64,000 nt of DNA from positions 1-64,000 of the forward strand of contig JAXLQJ010000007.1 in NCBI GenBank assembly GCA_046331705.1, written 5' to 3'. Both the position numbers and the translations under genes were made by a program. This document shows, one piece after another, positions 10,155 through 18,702 of this stretch. Under the pieces are notes generated by a model, which worked only from the letters and a program-made list of their open reading frames with translations, searched no databases and had not been told where the DNA came from. How positions within the stretch are numbered: the first letter of the stretch is position 1; each line of letters begins with the position of its first letter. This DNA comes from JADJOY01 sp046331705 [NCBI: bacterium]. GTDB lineage: Bacteria > JADJOY01.

Positions 10155-11540
10155 ATGACGCTCGTTCATCCTCGAACCCACGTGCGATGGCGCGCAGCCG
10201 CCCTCGCGATCCTGATGCCTTGGGCTCTGGGCGTCGTCGTCGCCGACGTCGCTAGCGCCGAGCCGGTGGTGCCGGTGACCTCGGTCTTCAGCTCGCCACC
10301 GAGTCCGGTGGGCGCCGGGGCGCGCGCGACGGGGCTGGGCTCGGCGTTCATCGGCCTGGCGGACGACGCCACCGCAGCGTCCTGGAACCCCGGAGGCCTC
10401 ACTCAACTCCAGCGGCCGGAGATGTCCGTGGTCGCTCGTGCGACCACTCAGCTCGACCGGATCGGCGCGGGCGAGCGCACGGCGGTGGTGAACGACATCG
10501 AGACGCGGTTCACGGCCCAGGGCGAAACCGACTCCGTCGCCGACGCCTCGCTCGACTACCTGAGCGCCGCGATCCCGCTCTCGCTCTCCGGCCGGAACGT
10601 GGTGCTCTCGCTCAATTACCAGCAACTCTACGCATTCCAGGGCGATTACCACTTCCACTCGGGTTCGCTCGACGCGCAGACGACGGCCACGGTGGACACG
10701 CACCTGGTGCAGAGGGGAACCGTCGATGGGATCACCGCCGCCGGTGCGATCGAACCCATCGCCGGCCTGTCGATCGGGATCGCGCTCAACTTCCTTCGCG
10801 ACGGGCTGAGCCACCCCTTCGCCTGGCGCCAGTACTACGCGGATTCGGGTTCGCTGGTCTTCTCGGACGGAAGCGAGCCGGTGGTCTTCGACTCCCAGTC
10901 GCGAGTCACCTACAAGAACTTCACGGGCTACAACACCTCGTTCGGGGCGCTCTGGCAGGTGGGCGGAGGCGTGGCGCTCGGTGCGGTGTACAAGATGGGA
11001 TTTCGCGCCCATTCCGAGCGCGTCCTCGAGTTCCTACCGAGCGGCGACAAGTTTCGCGACGGGCCGCGCTTCGATTTCCCGCCGGCGTACGGAGCGGGCA
11101 TGAGCTGGCGCCCGACCGACGCCTTCACCGTTTCCACGGACTTCACGTTCGTCGATTGGGGACAGTTCCGATCCATCGACGCCTCGGGCGCGGAGACACT
11201 GGTCACCGGCGACCGCGCGACCGAGCACTCGACGGACGGCGTGTTCACCGAGCGCTTGGGAGCGGAGTACGTCTGGACGATCTCGTCGACACGCGTCGCG
11301 GCGCGAGGCGGCGTGTTTCACGACCCGGAGCCATCACGCGGCGCGCCCCATTCGTTCTACGGCGGCAGCGTCGGGCTGGGCGTGACCTTGTCACGCATGA
11401 GCATCGATCTCGCCTACCAAGGCCGCTTCGGTCTGGACGTCGAGAGCAGCACGGTGGCGACGCAGTTCATCCAGATCCCCGAAGTGCAGACGGACAAGGT
11501 GCAACACACCTTCTATCTCTCGATCGTCGAGTATTGGTGA
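10155..11540 (+). CDS. OmpP1/FadL/TodX-family outer-membrane hydrophobic-compound transporter
   Basis: A 461-residue protein with an N-terminal signal peptide (positively charged start, then AALAILMPWALGVVVADVASA). The mature region starts with the FadL-type hatch sequence GAGARATGLGSAFIGLADDA and TAASWNPGGLTQL, followed by alternating beta-strand segments rich in Tyr, Ser and Gly, and ends in an aromatic-rich strand (SIVEYW). Family members form a 14-stranded barrel that lets long-chain fatty acids, hydrocarbons or other hydrophobic molecules cross the outer membrane. Placement 120 bp after mutAB hints at uptake of a substrate whose breakdown yields propionyl-CoA. The ligand itself cannot be told from sequence. 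Confidence 0.88.
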   Translation: MTLVHPRTHVRWRAAALAILMPWALGVVVADVASAEPVVPVTSVFSSPPSPVGAGARATGLGSAFIGLADDATAASWNPGGLTQLQRPEMSVVARATTQLDRIGAGERTAVVNDIETRFTAQGETDSVADASLDYLSAAIPLSLSGRNVVLSLNYQQLYAFQGDYHFHSGSLDAQTTATVDTHLVQRGTVDGITAAGAIEPIAGLSIGIALNFLRDGLSHPFAWRQYYADSGSLVFSDGSEPVVFDSQSRVTYKNFTGYNTSFGALWQVGGGVALGAVYKMGFRAHSERVLEFLPSGDKFRDGPRFDFPPAYGAGMSWRPTDAFTVSTDFTFVDWGQFRSIDASGAETLVTGDRATEHSTDGVFTERLGAEYVWTISSTRVAARGGVFHDPEPSRGAPHSFYGGSVGLGVTLSRMSIDLAYQGRFGLDVESSTVATQFIQIPEVQTDKVQHTFYLSIVEYW

Positions 11541-11571
11541 CGGGCGGACGCGGTTCTCGTGCTGGGCAGAC

Positions 11572-11606
11572 CGTCACTCGCTCGCGAATCGGGAGCGAGT
11601 GACGGC
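11572..11606. terminator. Strong hairpin between convergent genes, likely bidirectional terminator
   Basis: CCGTCACTCGCTC (11572-11584) pairs perfectly with GAGCGAGTGACGG (11594-11606) across a 9-base loop: 13 base pairs. It sits between the FadL gene (plus) and the small lipoprotein gene (minus), where a shared terminator is expected. There is no clear T-tract, as is common in GC-rich genomes. Confidence 0.7.
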
Positions 11607-11635
11607 GAACCACGGGAGTCGCGGCGGCGCGACCG

Positions 11636-11965
11636 TCACGGATAGTTGCAGGTGCTCGCCGAGCCGCTGCAGGTGCAGTTCTTCACCGACCCGCCGGGCA
11701 GGCCCTGGATCGTGACCGGGCCGGTGCTGGTGTCGCAGTTGTACTTGCCACCCGACACGTTGACGGTCGGACCGGGATTGCAGTCGATCTGCGTATAGGC
11801 GCCCGTCACGCTCCCCGAGAGCCTGCAGAAGGACATCCCGCCGCACTCCTCGTCGGTGCGGCACTTCGCCCCCTGTGCGCAAGTGCCATCGCAGAACCAG
11901 GCACAGCAGCCGCTGACCATGGCCAGCGCGACGACCAGCGCCGCAGCGTATACACCTCGTCTCAT
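11636..11965 (-). CDS. Small Cys-rich lipoprotein, hypothetical
   Basis: A 109-residue protein with a typical lipoprotein signal, MRRGVYAAALVVALAMVSGC, ending in a lipobox-like VSGC. The mature part is Cys-rich (about a dozen Cys), with TCAQGAKCRTDEECGGMSFC resembling short disulphide-stapled knots, and ends SGSASTCNYP. The start is set by an excellent Shine-Dalgarno (GAGGAGGAG region) just before the ATG at 11963-11965; a longer upstream frame lacks such a site. It lies between FadL and the subtilase, both oriented so that co-function is uncertain. I do not recognise the family; a periplasmic or surface location is inferred. Confidence 0.7.
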   Translation of the reverse strand: MRRGVYAAALVVALAMVSGCCAWFCDGTCAQGAKCRTDEECGGMSFCRLSGSVTGAYTQIDCNPGPTVNVSGGKYNCDTSTGPVTIQGLPGGSVKNCTCSGSASTCNYP

Positions 11966-12053
11966 GTTCTCCTCCTCTGGTGAGGGGTTGGGATTTCGGG
12001 TGTCGGGCCCACCTCGGCTGCGGGACGGCGGGACGAAGATTGCTCGACGCGCC

Positions 12054-13220
12054 TCACGGTGCGATCGCGAGCCCCTTTCCCACGTCCATCTCGGCAAGCG
12101 CCGGCAGCGGCTCGGCGCTCGACTCGATCAACTGCCGAAGCTCGTTGCCCCGCAGACCGGACAGGTCGGCGTGGAGCGCAGCGATGCCGGTGACGAAGCC
12201 GGCGGCCGCGCTGGTCTCGGGAATGAGCGTGTGGGTCCGTCCCCTGTCGCGCGTGGTCGCCGTGTACACGTCCTCTCCTGGCCCGCCGACGCTGACCCGG
12301 CCATCGGGATTCAAGCTCGCATTCGAGGTGCGCCACACGTCGAGGTTCCGCCCGAGCGCGCCCACCGCCACGATCGACGGGCAGTTGGCGGGGCCGCTGA
12401 CGGGGAGGACGACGTCCGGGCGCTCGGACCGATTGCCTGCAGCCGCGATGAGCAGCGCTCCTCGAGCAAGCGCCTTCTCGCCGATGGCGTTCCAGCTGGG
12501 CGAGTAGCTCTCTCCCACGTCCACTGGCCATGCCCAGGTGATGCAGATCAAGTCACAGCGTTGCGGCTCGGCGAGCGCCCATTCGATTCCGGCCTTGAGC
12601 CCTCCCTCCGCGAGCTGGCCGTCGTCCGTCACGGCCTTCCACACGTGCAGCTCCGCTTCGTACGCGATGCCGTACTGGATCCCTTCGGCGCTCACGCGAT
12701 TTCCGCACGCGAGCGCGGCGATGCTCGTGCCGTGCCCGTGACCGTCGTGGCTCACGCGACCCGGCGGCAGCACGACGTCGCGATGAGTGAAATCCGGGTG
12801 CTCGCGATCGATGCCCGTGTCGAGCACAGCCACCCGCACGTGGCGTCCGCTGGCGTGGGAGCGCAGGACGCCCGTTCGCTCCGGCCACCATTCGAGCCAC
12901 TCGCGGGAAGGTGCGCCCTGCGGGACCGGCTCCGGTGGGGCGATGTACGCGATGCGCTCCGCCTCGACGGCCAACACGCCGCTCTGACCGTCGCAGCAGG
13001 CTCGCAGGGGCTCGGTCTGCTCGGGTGTCGCCCGCAGGACCGCGATGCCGAGCTTCTGCAGGACGAAACCGTCCTCGGCTGCGCCTTCGTCGACCGCACA
13101 CCCCGGGAAGTCGCCCGAGAACGAGAGCCGGCTGAGGCCGGCTCGGTTCGCGATGGTCTTCAACGCGTCGTCGAGACGGCGCCCATCCAGGGCCACGATC
13201 CATCGCGGTCGATCGTCCAC
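12054..13220 (-). CDS. Subtilisin-like serine protease (S8 family) without an obvious signal peptide
   Basis: A 388-residue protein with a complete catalytic triad: Asp134 in AVLDTGID, His163 in GHGHGTSIAAL and Ser337 in PETSAAAGFVTG. The oxyanion-hole Asn is in LIAAAGN (Asn263). The Ser motif deviates from the usual GTSMAAP (here ETSAAAG), as in some divergent subtilases. About 115 residues precede the triad and resemble a small prodomain-like or unknown module rather than a secretion signal; no hydrophobic N-terminus is visible. The start is a GTG with GGGAG about six bases upstream. It could be cytoplasmic, or a signal may have been missed upstream. The target is unknown. Confidence 0.85.
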   Translation of the reverse strand: MDDRPRWIVALDGRRLDDALKTIANRAGLSRLSFSGDFPGCAVDEGAAEDGFVLQKLGIAVLRATPEQTEPLRACCDGQSGVLAVEAERIAYIAPPEPVPQGAPSREWLEWWPERTGVLRSHASGRHVRVAVLDTGIDREHPDFTHRDVVLPPGRVSHDGHGHGTSIAALACGNRVSAEGIQYGIAYEAELHVWKAVTDDGQLAEGGLKAGIEWALAEPQRCDLICITWAWPVDVGESYSPSWNAIGEKALARGALLIAAAGNRSERPDVVLPVSGPANCPSIVAVGALGRNLDVWRTSNASLNPDGRVSVGGPGEDVYTATTRDRGRTHTLIPETSAAAGFVTGIAALHADLSGLRGNELRQLIESSAEPLPALAEMDVGKGLAIAP

Positions 13221-13556
13221 CGTCGGCTCCCGAGCGCGCGAGGCGTATCCCGGGAGCCGCGGACGGCCGGTCGATCCCGGGAGACACGCGTCCCGTACGA
13301 TGTGGAGTTATACCACGCTAACCAGGCTGCTGCCGTGCGCTGCGGGTGACCTTGGCGGGCTCGTTCCTCGCGATGCGGTCCCACCGAAAGCGCGATTCCC
13401 CTCGCGGGTGGCTTCCTGGGTCTTCTGCCCGTCAGGAAGTATGTTGCCGCCTCGTTGCCGGCCTCCACGGGATCGTCCGGAGGCGCCCGCAACCCGCCAG
13501 CTGGCGCGGAGAGCGATGACCGATCCCGTCTTCCTCGCCTCGATCCGGTCGATCTC

Positions 13557-14585
13557 GTGAGCGTGTCTCGGGTCGCGTCGCCGGAGCGAGCGGAGCTGGT
13601 GAAGCGCGCGCTCACGCTCGACGATTACGTCGCTGGCGTGCGAGCCGGCGAACGCGTGACGCTGGCGCGCGCCATCACGCTGGTCGAGAGCACCGCGGTG
13701 GCCCACACCCGGCTCGCGCACCAGCTGCTGGAACGGTTGAGCAGCCACACCGGCGGCGCGCGGCGCATCGGCATCACGGGCCCGCCCGGCGCCGGCAAGA
13801 GCACCCTCATCGATTCGCTCGGGACCCGGCTCACCGTCGCGGGGCATCGGGTCGCCGTGCTGGCCGTGGATCCCACCAGTGGCCGCACCGGCGGCAGCTT
13901 GCTCGGCGACAAGACGCGGATGAGCCGCCTCTCCGTCGATCCGAACGCGTTCATCCGGCCCTCTCCCACCGCGGGGACGCTGGGCGGTGTCGCGCGCAAG
14001 ACCCGCGAGAGCATCCTGCTCTGCGAGGCCGCCGGCTACGACGTGGTGCTCGTGGAAACCGTCGGCGTGGGGCAGTCCGAGACCGCCGTGCATTCGATGG
14101 TCGATTGCTTCCTGGTATTGCTCCTCGCCGGCAGCGGCGACGAGCTGCAAGGGCTCAAGAAGGGCATCATCGAGCTCGCCGATCTGATCGCGATCACCAA
14201 GGCGGATGGCGACAACCAGTCGCGCGCCGAGCGCACCCGGGTCGATTACCAACGTGCCCTCGAATACCTGACGGCGAGCGAGGACGGCTGGAAAGTGCCG
14301 GTCCTCACGATCTCGTCGAAGACCGGCGACGGCGTCGAGGCGCTGTGGCGAACCGTCGAGTCCCATCGCGCAGCGGGCCTCGCGAACGGTTCCTTCGCCA
14401 GCCGTCGCAGCGCGCAGGCGCGCGACTGGATGCGCTCGCTCCTCGACGAGCAGCTGCGCGCGCGCTTCCTGGCGCAGCCCGGGATCGCGGAGCGGCTTCG
14501 CGAGCTCGAGGCCCAGGTCACGGGGGGCGAGCTCGCGCCGGAGATCGCCGTGGAGCGCTTGCTGATGACGTCGGAAGCGGGCTGA
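13557..14585 (+). CDS. meaB: Methylmalonyl-CoA mutase-associated GTPase MeaB (ArgK/MeaB family)
   Basis: A G3E-class P-loop GTPase that gates cofactor loading and protects methylmalonyl-CoA mutase from inactivation. Visible motifs: GITGPPGAGKST (Walker A), AVDPTSGRTGGSLLGDKTRM (switch region), LVETVGVGQSE and ITKADGDN (base recognition). A GTG at 13557 gives 342 residues, the usual family length; an ATG at 13455 would add 34 residues of low-complexity sequence that aligns with nothing expected, so I prefer 13557. It is separated from mutAB by FadL, the lipoprotein and the subtilase but is very probably their functional partner. Confidence 0.92.
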   Translation: MSVSRVASPERAELVKRALTLDDYVAGVRAGERVTLARAITLVESTAVAHTRLAHQLLERLSSHTGGARRIGITGPPGAGKSTLIDSLGTRLTVAGHRVAVLAVDPTSGRTGGSLLGDKTRMSRLSVDPNAFIRPSPTAGTLGGVARKTRESILLCEAAGYDVVLVETVGVGQSETAVHSMVDCFLVLLLAGSGDELQGLKKGIIELADLIAITKADGDNQSRAERTRVDYQRALEYLTASEDGWKVPVLTISSKTGDGVEALWRTVESHRAAGLANGSFASRRSAQARDWMRSLLDEQLRARFLAQPGIAERLRELEAQVTGGELAPEIAVERLLMTSEAG

Positions 14586-14600
14586 GCCGCCGCACCAGCC

Positions 14601-15188
14601 ATGTGGTCGTTCCGCCGCCCCTCGACGGACGCCGTCGCGGCGGCCATCGTCGATCAGGCTTCCCGCCCGTTTTCGTATCCGGAGGTCGGGGCGTCTCGCG
14701 ACGGCTCGCCGACGGGCTACGACCTGGATCACAACCGGGCGCTGCTCGGCCACGGGGAACCGGCCTTTCGCGCCGCGTGCGACGCGTTGCGCCGCTGGCG
14801 CATGTTCCCGGCGCCGTGGGCGCTGATCCAGCCAGCCGAGACCCCCATCGAGGAAGGACGCGTGGTGGCGATGCTCGCGCACGCGCTCGGCCTGTGGTGG
14901 CTCAACACCTGCCGGATCGTGTACGTGCTCGACGAGGCTGCGCCCGTTCGGCGCTTCGGCTTCGCCTACGGCACGTTGCCGCGCCACGTCGAGCGGGGCG
15001 AGGAGCGCTTCAGCGTCGAGTGGCTCGCCGACGACTCGGTCTGGTACGACATCCGCGCATTCTCGCGGCCGCGCTACTGGGCCACCCGCCTCGGATACCC
15101 GGTCGCGCGCGCGCTGCAACGGCGCTTCGTGCGGGATTCGAAGGCGGCCATGCACGCGGCCGTCGCCGAAGCGTTCGTGAAGTGGTGA
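14601..15188 (+). CDS. DUF1990-family protein
   Basis: A 195-residue protein that fits the DUF1990 family by recall: FSYPEVGASRDGSPTGYDLD near the N-terminus, an RRWRMFPAPWALI segment and FGFAYGTLPRHVERGEERF. The function is unknown. In Bacillus-type YndJ proteins this domain is fused to the C-terminus of a membrane protein; here the membrane half is the next gene and the two overlap by four bases (GTGA), which supports the assignment of both. The gene starts 16 bases after meaB and may be read through from it. Confidence 0.75.
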   Translation: MWSFRRPSTDAVAAAIVDQASRPFSYPEVGASRDGSPTGYDLDHNRALLGHGEPAFRAACDALRRWRMFPAPWALIQPAETPIEEGRVVAMLAHALGLWWLNTCRIVYVLDEAAPVRRFGFAYGTLPRHVERGEERFSVEWLADDSVWYDIRAFSRPRYWATRLGYPVARALQRRFVRDSKAAMHAAVAEAFVKW

Positions 15189-16102
15189 AGCCGAGAGGGG
15201 TGGCGGCGGCGCTCGGCGTGCTCGTCTGGTGCGGTCTGGTCGCAGGGCATGCCGCCGACTCGGGAGCGTGGCCGCGTGCGCTGGTCGCGTTCGCGGCGCT
15301 CGTGATCGTGCCGCTCGGACTCGCTCTCGACGGTCGCCGCGGGCCCGGGCCCGCGGTCCTGCTCGCCGCGGCGGCAGCGCTCGCCGTTTCCGCGCGCGTC
15401 GAGGCCGGCGGGATCGCGGGGACACTGGCCGTTCCCTGGCTCGCCGCGACCGTCTCCCTCGCGCTCGGGGAGGTCCGTGACGCGTGGGCGCGCCGTGGCA
15501 GCGGCAACACCTGGGGCGACGATGCGGCCCGGGCGGCTCGCCTCTTCCTGCCCATCGGTGCGATGTGGGCGTTCGCCGATCGCCTCGGCTGGACGCCGTT
15601 CGGTTTCGACGCGAGCACCGTGATCCTCACCGCCGCTCACTTCCACTACGCCGGGTTCGCGCTGCCGCTCGCCGCGAGCAGCGCCGCGCGAGCGCGGCCG
15701 AGCACCCGCGGCGATCTCGCGTGTGCTGGGGTGATCACCGGCGTGCCGCTGGTGGCCCTCGGCATCTCCGCCACCCACGCGGGTCTCGGCGCGGCGCTCG
15801 AAACGGGGGCGGTGGCGCTGCTCGCCGCATCGGCGCTGGGCGTCGCCACGCTCCACGCGGCGAGCGCGCGCGACGCGCGGCTGCCGATCCTGGCGCGCGC
15901 TCTGTTGAGCCTCGCCGCGGGCGCGCTCGCTCTCGGCACGACGCTCGCGCTGCTCTACGGTCTGCGGGCGCTGGTGCCGGGTGTCGCCTTCGAGCTCGAC
16001 TTCATGTGGACCACCCACGGCTCGATCCAGGCCTTCGGTTTCGCCTTGCCGGCGATGCTGGGATGGTGGGTCGCGTTGCTGCGGCCACACGCGGGGAGCT
16101 AG
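15185..16102 (+). CDS. YndJ-like integral membrane protein
   Basis: A 305-residue, strongly hydrophobic protein with about eight to nine predicted membrane segments (for example LLAAAAALAVSARV, VALLAASALGVATL, LSLAAGALALGTTLALLYGL). The motifs TAAHFHYAGFALPL and WTTHGSIQAFGFALPAMLGW are typical of YndJ-like proteins. Start is the GTG at 15185, which overlaps the stop of the DUF1990 gene. Together the pair corresponds to the one-chain YndJ of Firmicutes. Function is unknown; the His-rich membrane motifs hint at metal or haem binding, but that is only an inference. Confidence 0.7.
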   Translation: MKPRGVAAALGVLVWCGLVAGHAADSGAWPRALVAFAALVIVPLGLALDGRRGPGPAVLLAAAAALAVSARVEAGGIAGTLAVPWLAATVSLALGEVRDAWARRGSGNTWGDDAARAARLFLPIGAMWAFADRLGWTPFGFDASTVILTAAHFHYAGFALPLAASSAARARPSTRGDLACAGVITGVPLVALGISATHAGLGAALETGAVALLAASALGVATLHAASARDARLPILARALLSLAAGALALGTTLALLYGLRALVPGVAFELDFMWTTHGSIQAFGFALPAMLGWWVALLRPHAGS

Positions 16103-16138
16103 CGTCAGCGCGTCCTCGCTCGACCTCGGAGATCGCCG

Positions 16139-17113
16139 ATGAAGCGCCGTGCTGGGCCTGAAACGAGCGCATCGAGAATCGAGCCTTGCTGGCCGATGCG
16201 ACGAGTGGCACGCGCCAGGGCCACACCGCCAGTGCAACGAGACGACTCGCGGGTGGGGCGCCACGACCACGGCGCTGCTCGTGGGGCTGCGCTGCGGAGC
16301 CCCCCGAAGCAACGTCGCCTCACCCGGGGCTGGTGGCTCGTCGCCGCGCTCGCGCTCGCGACCCAGGGGTACGCCGCGGATGGTTCCGCAACCCCGCTAC
16401 GCGCGCCGGAGCGCATCGCCAAGGCGGGCGTGTTGCGGGTCGCCGTCGACGCCACCTACCCGCCGATGGAATTCGAGGGACCGGACGGCAAGCCGACGGG
16501 TTTCGACGTGGACCTCGCTACCGCGCTGGCCAGTCGCCTCGACGTTCGCGCCGAGCTGGTGGTGATGAACTGGGACGGCATCCTCGCCGGTCTCTCCTCG
16601 CAGCGCTACGACGTGATCCTCTCCTCGATGAACGTGACGCCCGAGCGCAAGCAGGTGGCGGACTTCGTGGAGTATCTGCAGATGGCGCAGGTCTTCGTGA
16701 CCAAGCCCGGCGGCAAGGTGGGCTCGACTGCCGAGCTCGCCGGGAGGTCGGTTGCCGTGCAGGCGGACACCACCTCGCACTCGGCGGTGCAGAAGGCGCA
16801 GGCCGAGGGGGTGAGGATCAAGCAGATCAAGGCATTCCCGCTCGCCACCCAGGCATTCCAGGCGCTCAAGGCCGGGCAAGCCGAGGTGATCGTCATCGAC
16901 GAACCGGTGGCGCGCTACTACGCGAAGCAAGACCCGGCGAGCTTCACCGTCACGGGCCAAGCGCTCACGCCGGAGCCGGTTGGCATCGCGATCCGGAAGA
17001 GCGACCCGGATCTGGTGCGCGCGCTCACCGAGGCCGTCGCCGCGGTGAAGGCGGACGGCACGTTCGAGCGGCTGTCGAGGCAGTGGTTCGGGACGGTGCT
17101 CGGGGCCCCCTGA
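16139..17113 (+). CDS. Polar amino-acid ABC transporter, periplasmic substrate-binding protein (SBP_bac_3)
   Basis: A periplasmic receptor that hands amino acids or similar small polar ligands to the permease encoded next. After a hydrophobic signal (GWWLVAALALATQGYA) the mature protein begins AGVLRVAVDATYPPMEFEG and GKPTGFDVDLATALASRL, both classic family-3 sequences, and has ILSSMNVTPERKQVADF and the domain-crossover segment AEVIVIDEPVARYYA. The true start is uncertain: the ATG at 16139 gives about 60 odd residues before the signal peptide, while an in-frame GTG at 16253 lies closer. The ligand is not predictable. Confidence 0.85.
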   Translation: MKRRAGPETSASRIEPCWPMRRVARARATPPVQRDDSRVGRHDHGAARGAALRSPPKQRRLTRGWWLVAALALATQGYAADGSATPLRAPERIAKAGVLRVAVDATYPPMEFEGPDGKPTGFDVDLATALASRLDVRAELVVMNWDGILAGLSSQRYDVILSSMNVTPERKQVADFVEYLQMAQVFVTKPGGKVGSTAELAGRSVAVQADTTSHSAVQKAQAEGVRIKQIKAFPLATQAFQALKAGQAEVIVIDEPVARYYAKQDPASFTVTGQALTPEPVGIAIRKSDPDLVRALTEAVAAVKADGTFERLSRQWFGTVLGAP

Positions 17114-17166
17114 GCCTCGGCCGAGCTTCCGCTCTCTTCCCGACGCCGCGCGCCGAGTCCACGCGG

Positions 17167-17841
17167 ATGACCGACTCGCCCGACTTCTGGACCTTCTCGA
17201 CCCAGGTCGTGCTGCCGCGAATCGGCGCCGGCTTCTGGCTGACCGCCGAGCTGACGGTGCTGGCCGGCGTGATGGGGCTCGTCCTCGGCTTGGCGCTGGC
17301 GCTCGCGCGGCTGTCGCGGCTCGCGCCCGTTCGGAACCTGGCGCGCGCCTACATCGCGCTCTTCCGCGGCACGCCACTGCTGCTCCAGATCTCGTTCACG
17401 TATTTCGCGTTGCCGCCGCTCGTGGGCGTCACGCTCGATTCGTTCCCCGCGGGGGTGCTCGCGCTCGGGCTCAACGCCGGCGCCTACTTCGCCGAGATCC
17501 TGCGCGCCGCGATCGAGTCCATCGACCGCGGCCAGATGGAGGCGGCGCGCGCCCTCGGCATGAGCCGGGCGCTGGCGATGCGGCGGATCATCCTGCCGCA
17601 GACCTATCGCCGGCTGATCCCGCCCATCGTGAACGAGCTGGCGGCGCTCTCGAAGGACACCTCGCTGGTCTCGGTGATCTCGCTCAGCGAAGCGCTCTAC
17701 GCGACCCAGCGGCTCGCGGCGGCGTATCTGCGTCCCTGGGAGGTCTACGGCTGGGCGGCGCTCGGTTACTTGACGATCGTGCTGGTGCTGGGAGGGGTCG
17801 CCGCGCGGCTCGAGGCGCGCCTGGGGGCGCGCGAATCGTGA
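17167..17841 (+). CDS. Polar amino-acid ABC transporter, membrane permease (HisM/GlnP type)
   Basis: A 224-residue inner-membrane protein with the usual five-helix layout, starting GAGFWLTAELTVLAGVMG, then AYIALFRGTPLLLQI, the typical FRGTPLL motif. The EAA loop that contacts the ATPase is EAARALGMSRALAMRRI. It forms the channel for the ligand bound by the preceding receptor. The ATG lies 53 bases after the receptor gene and its stop overlaps the start of the ATPase gene (GTGA), so the three form one operon. Confidence 0.92.
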   Translation: MTDSPDFWTFSTQVVLPRIGAGFWLTAELTVLAGVMGLVLGLALALARLSRLAPVRNLARAYIALFRGTPLLLQISFTYFALPPLVGVTLDSFPAGVLALGLNAGAYFAEILRAAIESIDRGQMEAARALGMSRALAMRRIILPQTYRRLIPPIVNELAALSKDTSLVSVISLSEALYATQRLAAAYLRPWEVYGWAALGYLTIVLVLGGVAARLEARLGARES

Positions 17842-18611
17842 GCGAGCCGATCCTGCGCCTCGACGGAGTGAGCAAGCGCTTCGGTGCCCACGAGGTGCTC
17901 AGCGACGTCGATCTCGCGGTGGCGCGCGGCGAGGTGGTGGCGATCATCGGCCCGAGCGGTTCCGGCAAGTCGACGCTGCTTCGTTGCATCAACCACCTCG
18001 AGCGGCCGACCCGCGGTCACGTGTGGTTCGACGGCGAGGCCATCGGCGAGCGCGAGGTGGACGGGCGCTGGATCCCCCGGCCCGAGCGCGAGATCGACGC
18101 CCAGCGGCGCCGCATCGGCATGGTCTTCCAACGCTTTCATCTCTTCCCCCACAAGACCGCGCTCGCCAACGTCGTCGAGGCGCCGGTGCGTGTGAAAGGG
18201 GAACCGGTCGCCGCCGCCACCGAAGCCGCGCTCACGTTGCTGGAACGAGTGGGGCTTGCCGACAAGCGCGACGAGTACCCCCCGCGGCTATCGGGCGGGC
18301 AGCAGCAGCGCGTGGCCATCGCGCGAGCGCTCGCGATGCAGCCCGACCTGATGCTCTTCGACGAAGCCACCTCGGCGCTCGATCCCGAGCTGGTCGGTGA
18401 GGTTCTCGAGGTGATGCGCGACCTGGCGCACAGCTCGATGACGATGCTCGTCGTCACCCACGAGATGGGCTTCGCCCGCGAGGTGGCTCACCGCGTGGTG
18501 GTGCTCGAAGCCGGGCGCAAGGTCGAGGAAGGATCCGCCGAGCAGGTCTTCACGGCGCCGGCGCAGCCGGTCACGCAGCGCTTCTTGCGACGGGTCCTCG
18601 AGCGCCGGTGA
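17838..18611 (+). CDS. Polar amino-acid ABC transporter, ATP-binding protein (GlnQ/HisP type)
   Basis: A 257-residue ATPase that powers import by the neighbouring permease. It carries Walker A GPSGSGKST, the Q-loop in GMVFQRFHLFPHKTA, the signature LSGGQQQR, Walker B LMLFDEATSALD and the switch His in VVTHEMGF. The insertion between Walker A and the Q-loop (EREVDGRWIPRPEREID) is seen in some family members. GTG start overlaps the permease stop by four bases. It is the last gene of the operon; the next gene lies on the other strand. Confidence 0.93.
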   Translation: MSEPILRLDGVSKRFGAHEVLSDVDLAVARGEVVAIIGPSGSGKSTLLRCINHLERPTRGHVWFDGEAIGEREVDGRWIPRPEREIDAQRRRIGMVFQRFHLFPHKTALANVVEAPVRVKGEPVAAATEAALTLLERVGLADKRDEYPPRLSGGQQQRVAIARALAMQPDLMLFDEATSALDPELVGEVLEVMRDLAHSSMTMLVVTHEMGFAREVAHRVVVLEAGRKVEEGSAEQVFTAPAQPVTQRFLRRVLERR

Positions 18612-18702
18612 GCGCCGCCGGCGGGCGACGGGAGACGGCCCGGGACCTTCGAGCCCAGCGCTTGCGATCGGCAGGGCTCCCGCGCGGCCTCTCGTCCGGC
18701 GC

